From NCBI GenBank assembly GCA_030602265.1, contig JAUWAB010000007.1, forward strand, positions 44,795-108,794: a stretch of DNA of 64,000 bases. The letters are read 5' to 3'. Below the pieces are notes generated by a model. That model saw only the letters and a program-made list of their open reading frames with translations. It was not told the origin of the DNA and searched no databases. Every line of letters starts with the position of its first letter. Within the stretch, counting starts at the first letter, position 1. The stretch comes from Prolixibacteraceae bacterium. Lineage in GTDB: Bacteria > Bacteroidota > Bacteroidia > Bacteroidales > Prolixibacteraceae. The position numbers and the translations under genes are program-made. Shown piece by piece: positions 27,051-35,349 of this stretch.

Positions 27051-28445
27051 TCAGAATTCATAACTGATCCCTGTGAATACGCCAACCCTCCATGGTTTAA
27101 AATTCACATCCCCGCTGTGGTTGATCGAATTAAGATAGTAGCTCAGTCGAGGCTCTACAGACAGGGAGAGATTCCTGCCCATGGCGTATATCAGTCCGAC
27201 CCCTGCATTTCCGGAGAAATTTACGGTAGAAATATCCCTGGTGCTGCCAACCAGTTGCCTGTCACCGTTATTATCCATAAAAACATGGTTTCCGACGACG
27301 AAGCTGGTACTTAAACCCCCTACGAGTTCAACATCCAGCTTTGAATCGACCACCTGATACCGGGCAAACAAAGGGACTTCGACAAAATCAAAAACCTGGG
27401 AAAACTCGCCGGGTGTCAGCATTGCCGTGGACAATCCGAAGGAAGTCTCCGGCATGGAAACCAGTTCCACATTGGCAGGAGTATGGCTGAAGGCAATCAC
27501 CCCGGCGGTGCTGTTCATGGCCATCTGCCCGCGGTTCACTGATACACCGGTATTGAAGTACTTTTCTGCAGCTCCCGGTGCACTTACATAATCATATTGG
27601 GCACGGTTGCCTGAAAACATGGGGGAGTTTGAGGAGTTACCCCCGTTTCGGGAGTAGTACATCCCACTTTCAACCCTCCATCGCGAAGCTGTTTTGTATT
27701 GAAGAGAAAAACCACCGCCCATATTTGCCCGAGCATCGGCATCGGAGTAGGTCATATTTCTTGCGTATACCTGACTATGGCTTGCCGAATGGGAGGAGTA
27801 GCCCGGAGAAAGATGAACCCCGACTTTCCAGGCCGCATTAATGTCGGATTCACCAGATGCGGTTATCGCCATGTTGCCGGCAATAATCAGCTTATCGGCT
27901 TCACTTAGTTTATCCGCGGAAATGGTTTCAGATTTCACACCGGGCATTGATTCCTCCCTGAATGAATCATAGGCAATATAGGCTTTGATGGCTGACATTA
28001 GGGACATGCTCTCTTTTTCGGGCCGGGTAACATTGGGAAATCCTGCCGGCCGGGAGCCAGAAGCGTCGGGATATCCGGATGGGACCTCAGATGAAATCGA
28101 AGACCCCGGAAGCTTACCGGTAATTTCTGTGGCTGCAGGAGAGGCTTCAGTATCTGTAATGGAAGAAGTAGCGGAAGGCAATACAGAAGGCTCAGCCGGT
28201 TGTACCCTTTCAGCCAGTCCTCTATGACCGGGGCCCGACCAGTCAGGCACAAGCACGCCCGCCATAACGGCAAGCAGCAGGACTGCAGCCGCAGCCAGCC
28301 TGCGGAGGTATATAATCCTTTTATGCCCGCGTACGGCGTTCATCTCTGACCGGATGCCCTGCCAAATACGCTCAGGCGGTTCGGCAGAAAAATTCTCCAG
28401 CCTTCCGCGAAGCAATTCATCCCATCTCTCTTCTCCGTTTCTCAT
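27051..28445 (-). CDS. Anti-sigma factor fused to outer-membrane barrel-like domain (Dma type)
   Basis: The 464-residue protein has a short cytosolic part (RWDELLRGRLENFSAEPPERIWQGIRSEM, residues 7-35) like the anti-sigma helices of FecR/Dma proteins, one transmembrane helix near 49-67 (LAAAAVLLLAVMAGVLVP), a Ser/Pro/Glu-rich periplasmic linker to about 190, and a C-terminal beta-rich domain (VGVHLSPGYSSHSAS, FSLQYKTASRWRVESGMYYSRN, LSLSVEPRLSYYLNSI) ending in the aromatic residue F, as expected of a barrel. It overlaps the sigma gene by four bases (ATGA). Such proteins are thought to span both membranes and to release the sigma factor on an envelope signal. The barrel assignment rests on pattern only. 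Confidence 0.75.
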   Translation of the reverse strand: MRNGEERWDELLRGRLENFSAEPPERIWQGIRSEMNAVRGHKRIIYLRRLAAAAVLLLAVMAGVLVPDWSGPGHRGLAERVQPAEPSVLPSATSSITDTEASPAATEITGKLPGSSISSEVPSGYPDASGSRPAGFPNVTRPEKESMSLMSAIKAYIAYDSFREESMPGVKSETISADKLSEADKLIIAGNMAITASGESDINAAWKVGVHLSPGYSSHSASHSQVYARNMTYSDADARANMGGGFSLQYKTASRWRVESGMYYSRNGGNSSNSPMFSGNRAQYDYVSAPGAAEKYFNTGVSVNRGQMAMNSTAGVIAFSHTPANVELVSMPETSFGLSTAMLTPGEFSQVFDFVEVPLFARYQVVDSKLDVELVGGLSTSFVVGNHVFMDNNGDRQLVGSTRDISTVNFSGNAGVGLIYAMGRNLSLSVEPRLSYYLNSINHSGDVNFKPWRVGVFTGISYEF

Positions 28446-29002
28446 ATAGAGTACTTCCTGTTTTTTTTCATTTCACCATAATGGATTTCCACCTTATGCC
28501 TTAATAATTCTCTGGCCCGCGAAAGGTTAGACTTCGAGGTTCCTTCAGAGATTCCGAGTTCCTTACCGATCTCCTGATGACTGTATCCCTCCATGACGTA
28601 TAAGTTGAATACCAGGCGATACTGGGGAGGCAATTCCCGGATCAGGCCCACCAGGTCTTCAAGCGGGAGCCCGGCCATCGCTTCATCCGGATTTGTCGCC
28701 ATGTCATGCTTCCCGATTTCATCCACATACAACACTGGCTGGTTTTTCCGGTACCGGTCAAGGGCCGTATTGACCATGATCCGCCTTACCCATCCCTCAA
28801 AAGAACCCTCGTGCCTGAAATCCTTCAGCTTTGTAAAGACCGTGATGAAACCATCCTGCAGATTATCTTCAGCCTCAGCGGTATCTCTGGCGTACCGCAG
28901 ACAAACCCCAAACATTTTTGGCGCCAGCATGCGGTATAACTTTTCGTGGGCCCGGTGATCCCCCGAAACGCAGGCATCAATTATTTTCCTGATGTCTTCC
29001 AA
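28442..29002 (-). CDS. ECF-type RNA polymerase sigma factor
   Basis: The 186-residue protein has sigma region 2 (AEDNLQDGFITVFTKLKDFRHEGSFEGWVRRIMVNTALDRYR, about 45-86) and region 4 with a helix-turn-helix (LPPQYRLVFNLYVMEGYSHQEIGKELGISEGTSKSNLSRARELLR, about 123-167). No region 3 is present, so it is a group IV (ECF) factor. It overlaps the anti-sigma gene behind it, the usual arrangement for a cognate pair. Its own promoter at 29100-29125 has the same elements as two neighbouring promoters, so it probably autoregulates. Confidence 0.95.
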   Translation of the reverse strand: MEDIRKIIDACVSGDHRAHEKLYRMLAPKMFGVCLRYARDTAEAEDNLQDGFITVFTKLKDFRHEGSFEGWVRRIMVNTALDRYRKNQPVLYVDEIGKHDMATNPDEAMAGLPLEDLVGLIRELPPQYRLVFNLYVMEGYSHQEIGKELGISEGTSKSNLSRARELLRHKVEIHYGEMKKNRKYSI

Positions 29003-29099
29003 GCTAAGTTTCCAATTTTTCTCAAAAATACGGATAATTACCGGCTATTATCCACACAATATGCCGTTGCCGTCATTTCAATCGCACAGTTTACCCTTA

Positions 29100-29125
29100 G
29101 ATGAATTCCACCTGAAAAAGGTTGC
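29100..29125 (-). promoter_or_regulatory. ECF-type promoter of the sigma/anti-sigma operon
   Basis: Minus strand: GCAACCTT begins the -35 element and CATCTAA lies 16 bases after CAACC. It would give a leader of about 90 bases before the sigma ATG. Confidence 0.7.
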
Positions 29126-29159
29126 GTGACCAAAAAATATTCAGCACAGGCGCAACCTT
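29118..29159. repeat. 9-bp inverted repeat made by two divergent -35 elements
   Basis: AAGGTTGCG at 29118-29126 and CGCAACCTT at 29151-29159 are perfect reverse complements, 24 bases apart. They form the -35 elements of the minus-strand sigma promoter and the plus-strand serpin promoter. Confidence 0.8.
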
Positions 29160-29177
29160 ACAGTTTCTGTTTACGTC
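29152..29177 (+). promoter_or_regulatory. ECF-type promoter of the serpin genes
   Basis: GCAACCTT is followed by CGTC 16 bases after CAACC. The -10 box differs from CATC in the two minus-strand copies by one base. The leader to the first serpin ATG would be about 135 bases. The rest of 29003-29320 shows no gene. Confidence 0.65.
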
Positions 29178-29320
29178 AATTCTAATATCCTGAACTTCTT
29201 TGTTTTGGACTGAAACCTTCCGGGAAGCCAAGGGAAGACGGGTCAAGTCACGGCAAACCGGTGACGGATGTGGGTTCCGCGGAAAACGGCCAGGAACGCA
29301 ATAACAAGGATGTTTACAAA

Positions 29321-30574
29321 ATGAAAAAGGTTATGAGAAAAAGCGCTAAATTCATTCTGATCTTAACGGCACTCCTGACAGTGACCATACCAGGCTGCAA
29401 CCTGAGCGACCCTGCTGATACACCCGATTTTGAAGTAAGTGAAAAATCTGCCCGCCTGATTGATGCCAATAACCAGTTTGGATTTGAACTTTTTCAGCAG
29501 GTATATGCCTGGGAAGAAGAAGCCGAAAACATTATGGTTTCTCCGTTAAGCCTGGCTTTGGCACTGGCCATGACTTACAACGGGGCTGAAGGGACAACGA
29601 AGGTTGCGATGGAAAAAACGCTGAGACTAAACGGGTTAAGCACATCCGAAATAAACGAATCATACCAGTCGCTGGTAAAAAACCTCCAATCGGTTGATCC
29701 CAAGGTACTTCTTGAAATCGCCAATGCCATATTCTACCGGAAAGACTTCGAGGTGGAAAACAATTTTGTACAGGTAAACCAGACTCATTACAACGCTGAA
29801 ATTTCCGCTCTGGATTTTGACAGCCCTCTGGCACTTCAGACCATTAACGGCTGGGTAAACGACAAAACCCGGGGCAAGATCCCGTTCATCCTGGACCAGA
29901 TCACCCCTTCGCATGTGATGTTCCTTCTCAACGCCATTTATTTCAAAGGCACCTGGACAAAAGAATTCAATCCTAAAAACACTGTTAAACAAGACTTTAC
30001 AACAGGACAGGGAACTTCTGCAGAAACAAACCTGATGCACCGTGTCGACACCCTGGATTACCTGCGGAATGACCTTTTCAGTGCCATACGTCTTTCCTAT
30101 GGAAAAGAAAATTACAACATGTACGTACTTCTTCCGGAACCCGACAAAAAAGTGGAGGATATCATTGCCAGGCTCAATAAGGAAAACTGGACAACCTGGA
30201 TGAAACAATTTAAAAAGACCAATACGGTCGACATCATGCTACCACGGTTTAAATTTCCTTATGAAATCAAACTGAATGATGTGCTTACCGACATGGGGAT
30301 GGGTATCGCCTTTGGCTCAGCCGCAGATTTCACGGGAATCAACCGGGGAGGCGAGCTCAATATTGATTACGTAAAACAGAAGACTTTTGTCGAGGTTAAT
30401 GAAGAGGGCACTGAAGCCGCTGCGGTGACAGTGGTTGCCATTGAGCGGACAAGCATTGGGCCTTCGAAGACCTATTTTCACGTAACCCGGCCCTTCCTGT
30501 TTGCCATTACCGAGAAAACTACCGGGGCCGTGATGTTTATCGGAACCGTAAAAAACCCGGCAGCTGGTTCCTGA
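29321..30574 (+). CDS. Serpin-family protease inhibitor, lipoprotein
   Basis: The ORF track starts at 29261, but ATG 29321 gives MKKVMRKSAKF..., a signal peptide ending in a lipobox-like IPGC (Cys26), so I use it; the product is 417 residues. Serpin landmarks are all present: NIMVSPLSLALALAMTYNGAEGTT, VMFLLNAIYFKGTW, FKFPYEIKL, and the reactive-centre hinge VNEEGTEAAAVTVVAIE followed by VTRPFLFAI and GAVMFIGTVKNP. The small residues of the hinge suggest an inhibitory serpin. Counting from the hinge places P1 near Arg-Thr (ERTS), which favours trypsin-like proteases. It sits downstream of the ECF-type promoter at 29152 and is followed 86 bases later by a paralogue. Confidence 0.94.
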   Translation: MKKVMRKSAKFILILTALLTVTIPGCNLSDPADTPDFEVSEKSARLIDANNQFGFELFQQVYAWEEEAENIMVSPLSLALALAMTYNGAEGTTKVAMEKTLRLNGLSTSEINESYQSLVKNLQSVDPKVLLEIANAIFYRKDFEVENNFVQVNQTHYNAEISALDFDSPLALQTINGWVNDKTRGKIPFILDQITPSHVMFLLNAIYFKGTWTKEFNPKNTVKQDFTTGQGTSAETNLMHRVDTLDYLRNDLFSAIRLSYGKENYNMYVLLPEPDKKVEDIIARLNKENWTTWMKQFKKTNTVDIMLPRFKFPYEIKLNDVLTDMGMGIAFGSAADFTGINRGGELNIDYVKQKTFVEVNEEGTEAAAVTVVAIERTSIGPSKTYFHVTRPFLFAITEKTTGAVMFIGTVKNPAAGS

Positions 30575-30660
30575 CCAGAAAGAAAGGAAATCTGCCGTTA
30601 ATCTTTCAGGAATGATTTTTGTATAATAACCTTCTGTATAACCATCAAAAAACTACAGCC

Positions 30661-31902
30661 ATGAAGACGATATTCACCCTGATAATCCTCCTTTCCTTTG
30701 GGATAACTTCGTGCAATAAGCAGGAAGCAAATCCTGAAGGCCTTTTTAACCTGCCCGAAAAGTCGGCCCAGCTGATCGAGGCCGACAACCAGTTTGGCCT
30801 GGAGCTTTTCCGGAAAGTAGCTGCAGAAGCCAATCCCAATGACAATACACTGATCTCGCCGCTAAGTGTTGCCCTGGCGCTGGGTATGACCTACAACGGG
30901 GCATCGGGCGATACCCGGACCGAAATGGAGAAGACGCTTAAGGTACACGGCCTTACCATGGAACAGATCAACCAGGCCCATAAGGCGTTGCTGGAAGCAT
31001 TGAAGGCAGCCGATCCAGACGTAATGCTGGAAATCGCCAATGCCATATATTACCGGCAAGGCGCAACTGTATTGGAAAGCTTTAAAAACCTGAACCGGGA
31101 GTATTATGATGCCGAAATCAATGCCCTTAGCTTCAACAACCCTGAAGAGGCGCTTCAAATCATTAACAGCTGGGTTTCAAACAAAACCAGGGAAAAAATA
31201 CCGACGATCCTGGATCAGATTGAACCAGACCTGATCATGGTCCTGCTCAATGCCATTTATTTCAACGGCATCTGGAAATATAAATTCGATGAGGATAAAA
31301 CCCACGAACTGCCCTTCCTCCAAGGCAACGGACAATGGAAGGACGTGGAAACCATGAACCAGGAAACATCGCTTGAATATACCAAAAACAACCTGTTCTC
31401 TGCGATCCATCTGCCATATGGCAAGGAACAGTTCAGAATGACGGTAATCCTGCCTGAATCCAATAAGTCAACAGGAGATGTAATGGCAGCCATGAATCTC
31501 GACAACTGGAAAAACTGGATGAAATCCTTCAAAAAAGAAGACAAGGTGGTGGTTACCATGCCGAGGTTCAAATTTTCCTGGCAGACAGAACTGAAGGACA
31601 TCCTCTCCGCCATGGGTATGACCAAGGCATTCACCCCTTATGTGGCCGATTTCTCAGGCATCAATGGAGCGAAAGACCTCTTTATTGGTTACGTAAAGCA
31701 TAAAACCTTTATTGACGTAAACGAAAACGGTACTGAAGCGGCAGCTGTGACTGCTGTCGGGATGTTCACCACCAGTATGCCGGTAGATCCGCCCAATAAG
31801 GTTTATTTTAAAGTGGACAGGCCATTTATATTTGCCATTACGGAAAAGTCGACCGGCGTAATCCTGTTTATCGGCGAAATACGGGCTCCGGAATACAACT
31901 AA
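30661..31902 (+). CDS. Second serpin-family protease inhibitor, lipoprotein
   Basis: The ORF-track start at 30619 is a TTG; ATG 30661 gives MKTIFTLIILLSFGITSC with a lipobox at Cys18, so the product is 413 residues. It is a tandem paralogue of the preceding serpin, sharing KSAQLIEADNQFGLELF, LISPLSVALALGMTYNGASG, VLLNAIYFNGIW and the hinge VNENGTEAAAVTAVGM. The reactive loop is different: after the hinge comes GMFTTSMPVDPPN, with hydrophobic and Thr/Ser residues instead of Arg, so the target protease is probably chymotrypsin- or subtilisin-like. No promoter is evident in the 86-base gap, so it is probably co-transcribed with the first gene. Confidence 0.94.
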   Translation: MKTIFTLIILLSFGITSCNKQEANPEGLFNLPEKSAQLIEADNQFGLELFRKVAAEANPNDNTLISPLSVALALGMTYNGASGDTRTEMEKTLKVHGLTMEQINQAHKALLEALKAADPDVMLEIANAIYYRQGATVLESFKNLNREYYDAEINALSFNNPEEALQIINSWVSNKTREKIPTILDQIEPDLIMVLLNAIYFNGIWKYKFDEDKTHELPFLQGNGQWKDVETMNQETSLEYTKNNLFSAIHLPYGKEQFRMTVILPESNKSTGDVMAAMNLDNWKNWMKSFKKEDKVVVTMPRFKFSWQTELKDILSAMGMTKAFTPYVADFSGINGAKDLFIGYVKHKTFIDVNENGTEAAAVTAVGMFTTSMPVDPPNKVYFKVDRPFIFAITEKSTGVILFIGEIRAPEYN

Positions 31903-31915
31903 CGCAGGATAAGGC

Positions 31916-32542
31916 TTACCTTCCCATACTTCTTTCGAAATCCACCCGGTTGATTAACGATCTTCCCAGGGTTACCTCGTCGGTGTATTCCAGGTCATCG
32001 CCCACCGAGATTCCCCTGGCGAGGGTTGTAACGGTTATTTCAAATGGTTTCAGTTTCCTGTAGATATAGAAATTGGTAGTGTCGCCTTCCATAGTGGTAG
32101 GCAGGGCAAGAATAACCTCAGCGACTCCGCCTGCCTCCACGCGTTTCACCAGTGAGTCGATTTCCAGGCTGGATGGAGATATGCCGTCGACAGGCGATAT
32201 TATCCCCCCTAATACATGATATAATCCGTTGAATTGGTGCGTATTTTCAACCGACATAACGTCGCGGATATTTTCAACCACACAGATAACGGACTGGTTT
32301 CGTGAGGCATTTGAACAGATGGCACACACCTCCGTATCGGAGATATTATGGCAAATCCGGCAATTTACGATCTCATTGCGCAGTCTGACAATGGTTTCGC
32401 CGAACCGGCCTACCGCCTCCTTGTCCTGCCGCAGCAGGTGAAGCACAAGCCTCAGGGCCGTTTTACGTCCTATTCCGGGCAGTCGGGCAAATTCACTTAC
32501 TGCGCTCTCTAACAAACGGGATGAAAAATTTTCGGCAATCAT
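31916..32542 (-). CDS. recR: Recombination mediator RecR
   Basis: RecR with RecO loads RecA at gaps in DNA. The 208-residue protein has the N-terminal helix-hairpin-helix ([17 protein letters not shown] near 20-36), a C4 zinc finger ([16 protein letters not shown] near 56-71), and a TOPRIM domain ([15 protein letters not shown] then [15 protein letters not shown]). The Walker-like tail [13 protein letters not shown] is also typical. It is followed on the same strand by a deoxynucleoside kinase upstream (eight-base gap), so recR is the second gene of that pair. It is convergent with the serpin gene with only 13 bases between stops. Confidence 0.97.
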   Translation of the reverse strand: MIAENFSSRLLESAVSEFARLPGIGRKTALRLVLHLLRQDKEAVGRFGETIVRLRNEIVNCRICHNISDTEVCAICSNASRNQSVICVVENIRDVMSVENTHQFNGLYHVLGGIISPVDGISPSSLEIDSLVKRVEAGGVAEVILALPTTMEGDTTNFYIYRKLKPFEITVTTLARGISVGDDLEYTDEVTLGRSLINRVDFERSMGR

Positions 32543-32550
32543 GATCTGAA

Positions 32551-33165
32551 CTAAAACAAACCGTGAATCTGTGCATCGATCTTGTTGATCACATTACTCA
32601 GATCCTCTTTACTGGTGGCAAAATTAAGTTCATCAACATTTACGATCAATAATTTACCAAGGCTATATTTTTTTATCCATGATTCGTAGCGGTCATTCAG
32701 CTGCCGAAGATAATCGAGCCGGATGGAGTTTTCATATTCCCGGCCTCTTTTTTCAATCTGGCTGACCAGGGTAGAAATTGACGCACGGAGGTAGATCAGC
32801 AGATCGGGTGGTTGCACCAGGCTGGTCATCAGGTCAAATAAAGTTTTGTAATTGTTGAAATCCCGGGTGCTCATTAATCCCATCGCATGAAGATTAGGGG
32901 CAAAAATCTCCGCATCCTCATAAATGGTACGGTCCTGGATGATGGTTTTCCCTGACTTCCTGATCTCAAGGATCTGGTTGAACCTGGAATTCAGGAAGTA
33001 TATCTGCAAGTTAAAAGACCATCTTTGCATATCATTGTAAAAATCGTTGAGGTACGGATTATCGTCCACATCCTCATAATTAGGCAACCACCCGTAATGT
33101 CTGGACAATAGTTCGGTGAGGGTGGTTTTTCCTGCACCGATGTTCCCGGCTACTGCAATATGCAT
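32551..33165 (-). CDS. Deoxynucleoside kinase
   Basis: The 204-residue kinase has the P-loop [10 protein letters not shown] at residues 7-16 and the [11 protein letters not shown] segment (DR-box with the acidic residue) near 78-88, then [23 protein letters not shown], the lid with the arginine. These features place it in the dNK/dCK/dGK family rather than thymidylate kinase. It supplies dNMPs from deoxyadenosine or deoxycytidine. The pair dNK-recR is transcribed after the GH3 gene with a 35-base gap. Confidence 0.9.
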   Translation of the reverse strand: MHIAVAGNIGAGKTTLTELLSRHYGWLPNYEDVDDNPYLNDFYNDMQRWSFNLQIYFLNSRFNQILEIRKSGKTIIQDRTIYEDAEIFAPNLHAMGLMSTRDFNNYKTLFDLMTSLVQPPDLLIYLRASISTLVSQIEKRGREYENSIRLDYLRQLNDRYESWIKKYSLGKLLIVNVDELNFATSKEDLSNVINKIDAQIHGLF

Positions 33166-33200
33166 ATATTAAGCTTTATATTTACCGACAAATGTAATCT

Positions 33201-34718
33201 CTATTTTTTATTCAGCAATTCCAGAAGCTGATCAAGGTACTGGCGATCGTTGGAAAGTCGTGGGATTTTGTTTTGTCCGCCGATTTTTCCCCGCTGTTTC
33301 ATCCAGTTATAAAAGGTACCCCTTGGAGCACTTACCAGATATGGCATTTCCAGGGTAAGGTTTTTATGTCGCTTGGCTTCATAATCCGAATTCAGCATTT
33401 TCAGGGCATTGTCGAGGCAGGAGACAAACTGCTCAGGGGAGGAAGGTTCCTTTTCAAATTCGATGATCCATTGATGGGCACCTTTATTTCCCAGTCCCAT
33501 AAATACCGGTCCGGCTGTATACTCGTGGACCACAGCCCCGGTCCGTTCACATGCGACTTTCAGGGCCTGATCGGCATTGTCTACAATCACCTCCTCTCCA
33601 AAGGCATTGATAAAATGCCGGGTACGGCCTGTAATCTTTATTTTGTATGGGTATTTAGATGTAAATTTTACGGTATCCCCGATAATATATCGCCAAAGGC
33701 CTCCATTGGTGCTGATAATCATGGCATAGTTCTCATCCACCTCTACATCGGCCAGGGTAAGTACTTTCGGATTGGCAGATCCCCATTCCGTCATCGGGAT
33801 AAACTCATAAAAAACGCCTATGTCCAGCATAAGGAGCATATCCTGGGTACTGGGATTGTCCTGGATGGCAAAAAAACCTTCAGAAGCGTTGTAAGTCTCC
33901 ATATAATGCATGGCTGGCGAAGGAATCAGCTTCCTGAATTGCTCCCGGTATGGATCAAAATTTACGCCTCCGTGAATAAACAGCTCCAGGTTAGGCCATA
34001 TCTCCAGGAGGTTTGATTTTCCGGTTTTCTCCAGCACCTTTTTAATCAGGACGAGATACCAGGAAGGCACTCCGGCCATACTGGTAACATTTTCATTTAC
34101 AGAAGCATCTATGATTTTTTCAATTTTCTCCTCAAACTCTTCTATCAAGGCAATATCTGAAGGGGGGATCCGGATGAACTCGGTCCAGAAAGGAATATTT
34201 TCGATTAATATGGCAGAAAGGTCACCGTAGTACGATTTATTGCTGAAATTGTTGATCCGGGTACTACCCCCTAAAGTAAGTGATTTTCCCCAGATGAAAT
34301 TTGTTTCGGGATGGTTTCTTACATACAGGGCAAGGACATCCTTCCCGCCCCTGAAGTGACATTCTTCCAGTGCTTCATTGGTGACAGGGATATACTTACT
34401 TTTATCACTGGTCGTTCCGGAGGATTTTGCAAACCATTTGACCTCTCCGGGCCAAAGCACATCTTTCTCCCCGTCGCGAAGCCTGTCGACCCAGGGCTTG
34501 ACCTCCTCATAGGATTGTAAAGGGACTGTATCCTGAAACTGCCGGATTGAACTCATCCCATCAAACTTAAATTTTCTGCCCCAGACCGTATCGGCGGCTC
34601 GCGATATCAGTCCAGAGAATACTTCCTGCTGAATTTCATGGGGATACTTCCCAAACAGGTCGATCTGGTAAATTCTTTTTATGTTGAGCAAGTTAATAAC
34701 TGAATTCAGTAATGGCAT
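33201..34718 (-). CDS. GH3-family acyl-acid amido synthetase-like protein
   Basis: The 505-residue protein matches the GH3 family of plants and bacteria: an adenylate-forming fold with the early motif KWFAKSSGTTSDKSKYIPVT (phosphate loop) near 93-112 and the later YNASEGFFAIQ and GGLWRYIIGDTVKF segments near 290 and 335. Plant GH3 enzymes adenylate auxin or jasmonate and join them to amino acids; the bacterial substrate is not known. A TAAATTTG box precedes its ATG. It is first in a GH3-dNK-recR run. Confidence 0.9.
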   Translation of the reverse strand: MPLLNSVINLLNIKRIYQIDLFGKYPHEIQQEVFSGLISRAADTVWGRKFKFDGMSSIRQFQDTVPLQSYEEVKPWVDRLRDGEKDVLWPGEVKWFAKSSGTTSDKSKYIPVTNEALEECHFRGGKDVLALYVRNHPETNFIWGKSLTLGGSTRINNFSNKSYYGDLSAILIENIPFWTEFIRIPPSDIALIEEFEEKIEKIIDASVNENVTSMAGVPSWYLVLIKKVLEKTGKSNLLEIWPNLELFIHGGVNFDPYREQFRKLIPSPAMHYMETYNASEGFFAIQDNPSTQDMLLMLDIGVFYEFIPMTEWGSANPKVLTLADVEVDENYAMIISTNGGLWRYIIGDTVKFTSKYPYKIKITGRTRHFINAFGEEVIVDNADQALKVACERTGAVVHEYTAGPVFMGLGNKGAHQWIIEFEKEPSSPEQFVSCLDNALKMLNSDYEAKRHKNLTLEMPYLVSAPRGTFYNWMKQRGKIGGQNKIPRLSNDRQYLDQLLELLNKK

Positions 34719-34734
34719 GTTCCGATTTTTTGTT

Positions 34735-34742
34735 CAAATTTA
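34735..34742 (-). promoter_or_regulatory. -7 box of the GH3 gene promoter
   Basis: TAAATTTG on the minus strand fully matches TAnnTTTG and ends 16 bases before the ATG at 34718. Confidence 0.5.
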
Positions 34743-34822
34743 GGAAAATATAATCTACCCGTGAGCTGGCAAAAAAAATTTGTACCTTTAGCCAACAAAT
34801 TAAGCATACTGATCCGGACAAA

Positions 34823-35344
34823 ATGAACTACATTGATATTATTCTGCTGGTCCTGCTGTTACTTTCAGCATTTAACGGCCTCCACAAAGGTTTTGTCGAA
34901 GAGCTTTCCGGGCTGGTGGCCCTAATTTTAGGCATCTGGGCAGCCCTGCATTTTTCGGGGATAGTAGCCAGGCTGCTTACAGAGAATTTTGATTTACAGG
35001 GGAAATATCTTTCCATAATTGCTTTTGCCAGCACTTTCATCCTGGTCATCATTCTGGTTAACCTTGTCGGGAGTGCGGTAAACAATCTGGTAAAGGCCGT
35101 TCACCTGGGGCTTCTGAACAGGCTTGCAGGCTTCGTTTTCGGAGTTATTAAAGGGGCATTGATTTTAAGTGTTTTTCTGGTAATTTTCAACAAGCTCGAC
35201 CAGGATGTACACCTCATCCCCAGGGAAGCCAAATCGGGATCGAGAATGTATGAACCTGTAAGAAACTTTGCACCATCAGTATTTCCGTTTCTCGATTTCT
35301 GGGGCGAGCATAAGGAAGAAAGAACCGGTGAACGACTTTTCTGA
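34823..35344 (+). CDS. CvpA-family membrane protein
   Basis: The 173-residue protein has four predicted membrane helices (IDIILLVLLLLSAFNGLHKGF, LSGLVALILGIWAALHFSG, YLSIIAFASTFILVIILVNLVG, LLNRLAGFVFGVIKGALILSVFLVIF) and the CvpA pattern of Gly residues in helices one and two. Relatives support colicin V export and envelope integrity; the role is poorly known. It lies six bases before the next gene and is divergent from the GH3 gene. Confidence 0.85.
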   Translation: MNYIDIILLVLLLLSAFNGLHKGFVEELSGLVALILGIWAALHFSGIVARLLTENFDLQGKYLSIIAFASTFILVIILVNLVGSAVNNLVKAVHLGLLNRLAGFVFGVIKGALILSVFLVIFNKLDQDVHLIPREAKSGSRMYEPVRNFAPSVFPFLDFWGEHKEERTGERLF

Positions 35345-35349
35345 CCTCC

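Noticed and set aside
33273-34016. 247-codon plus-strand ORF inside the GH3 gene
   Set aside because: It is an antisense shadow; the GH3 motifs lie on the other strand.
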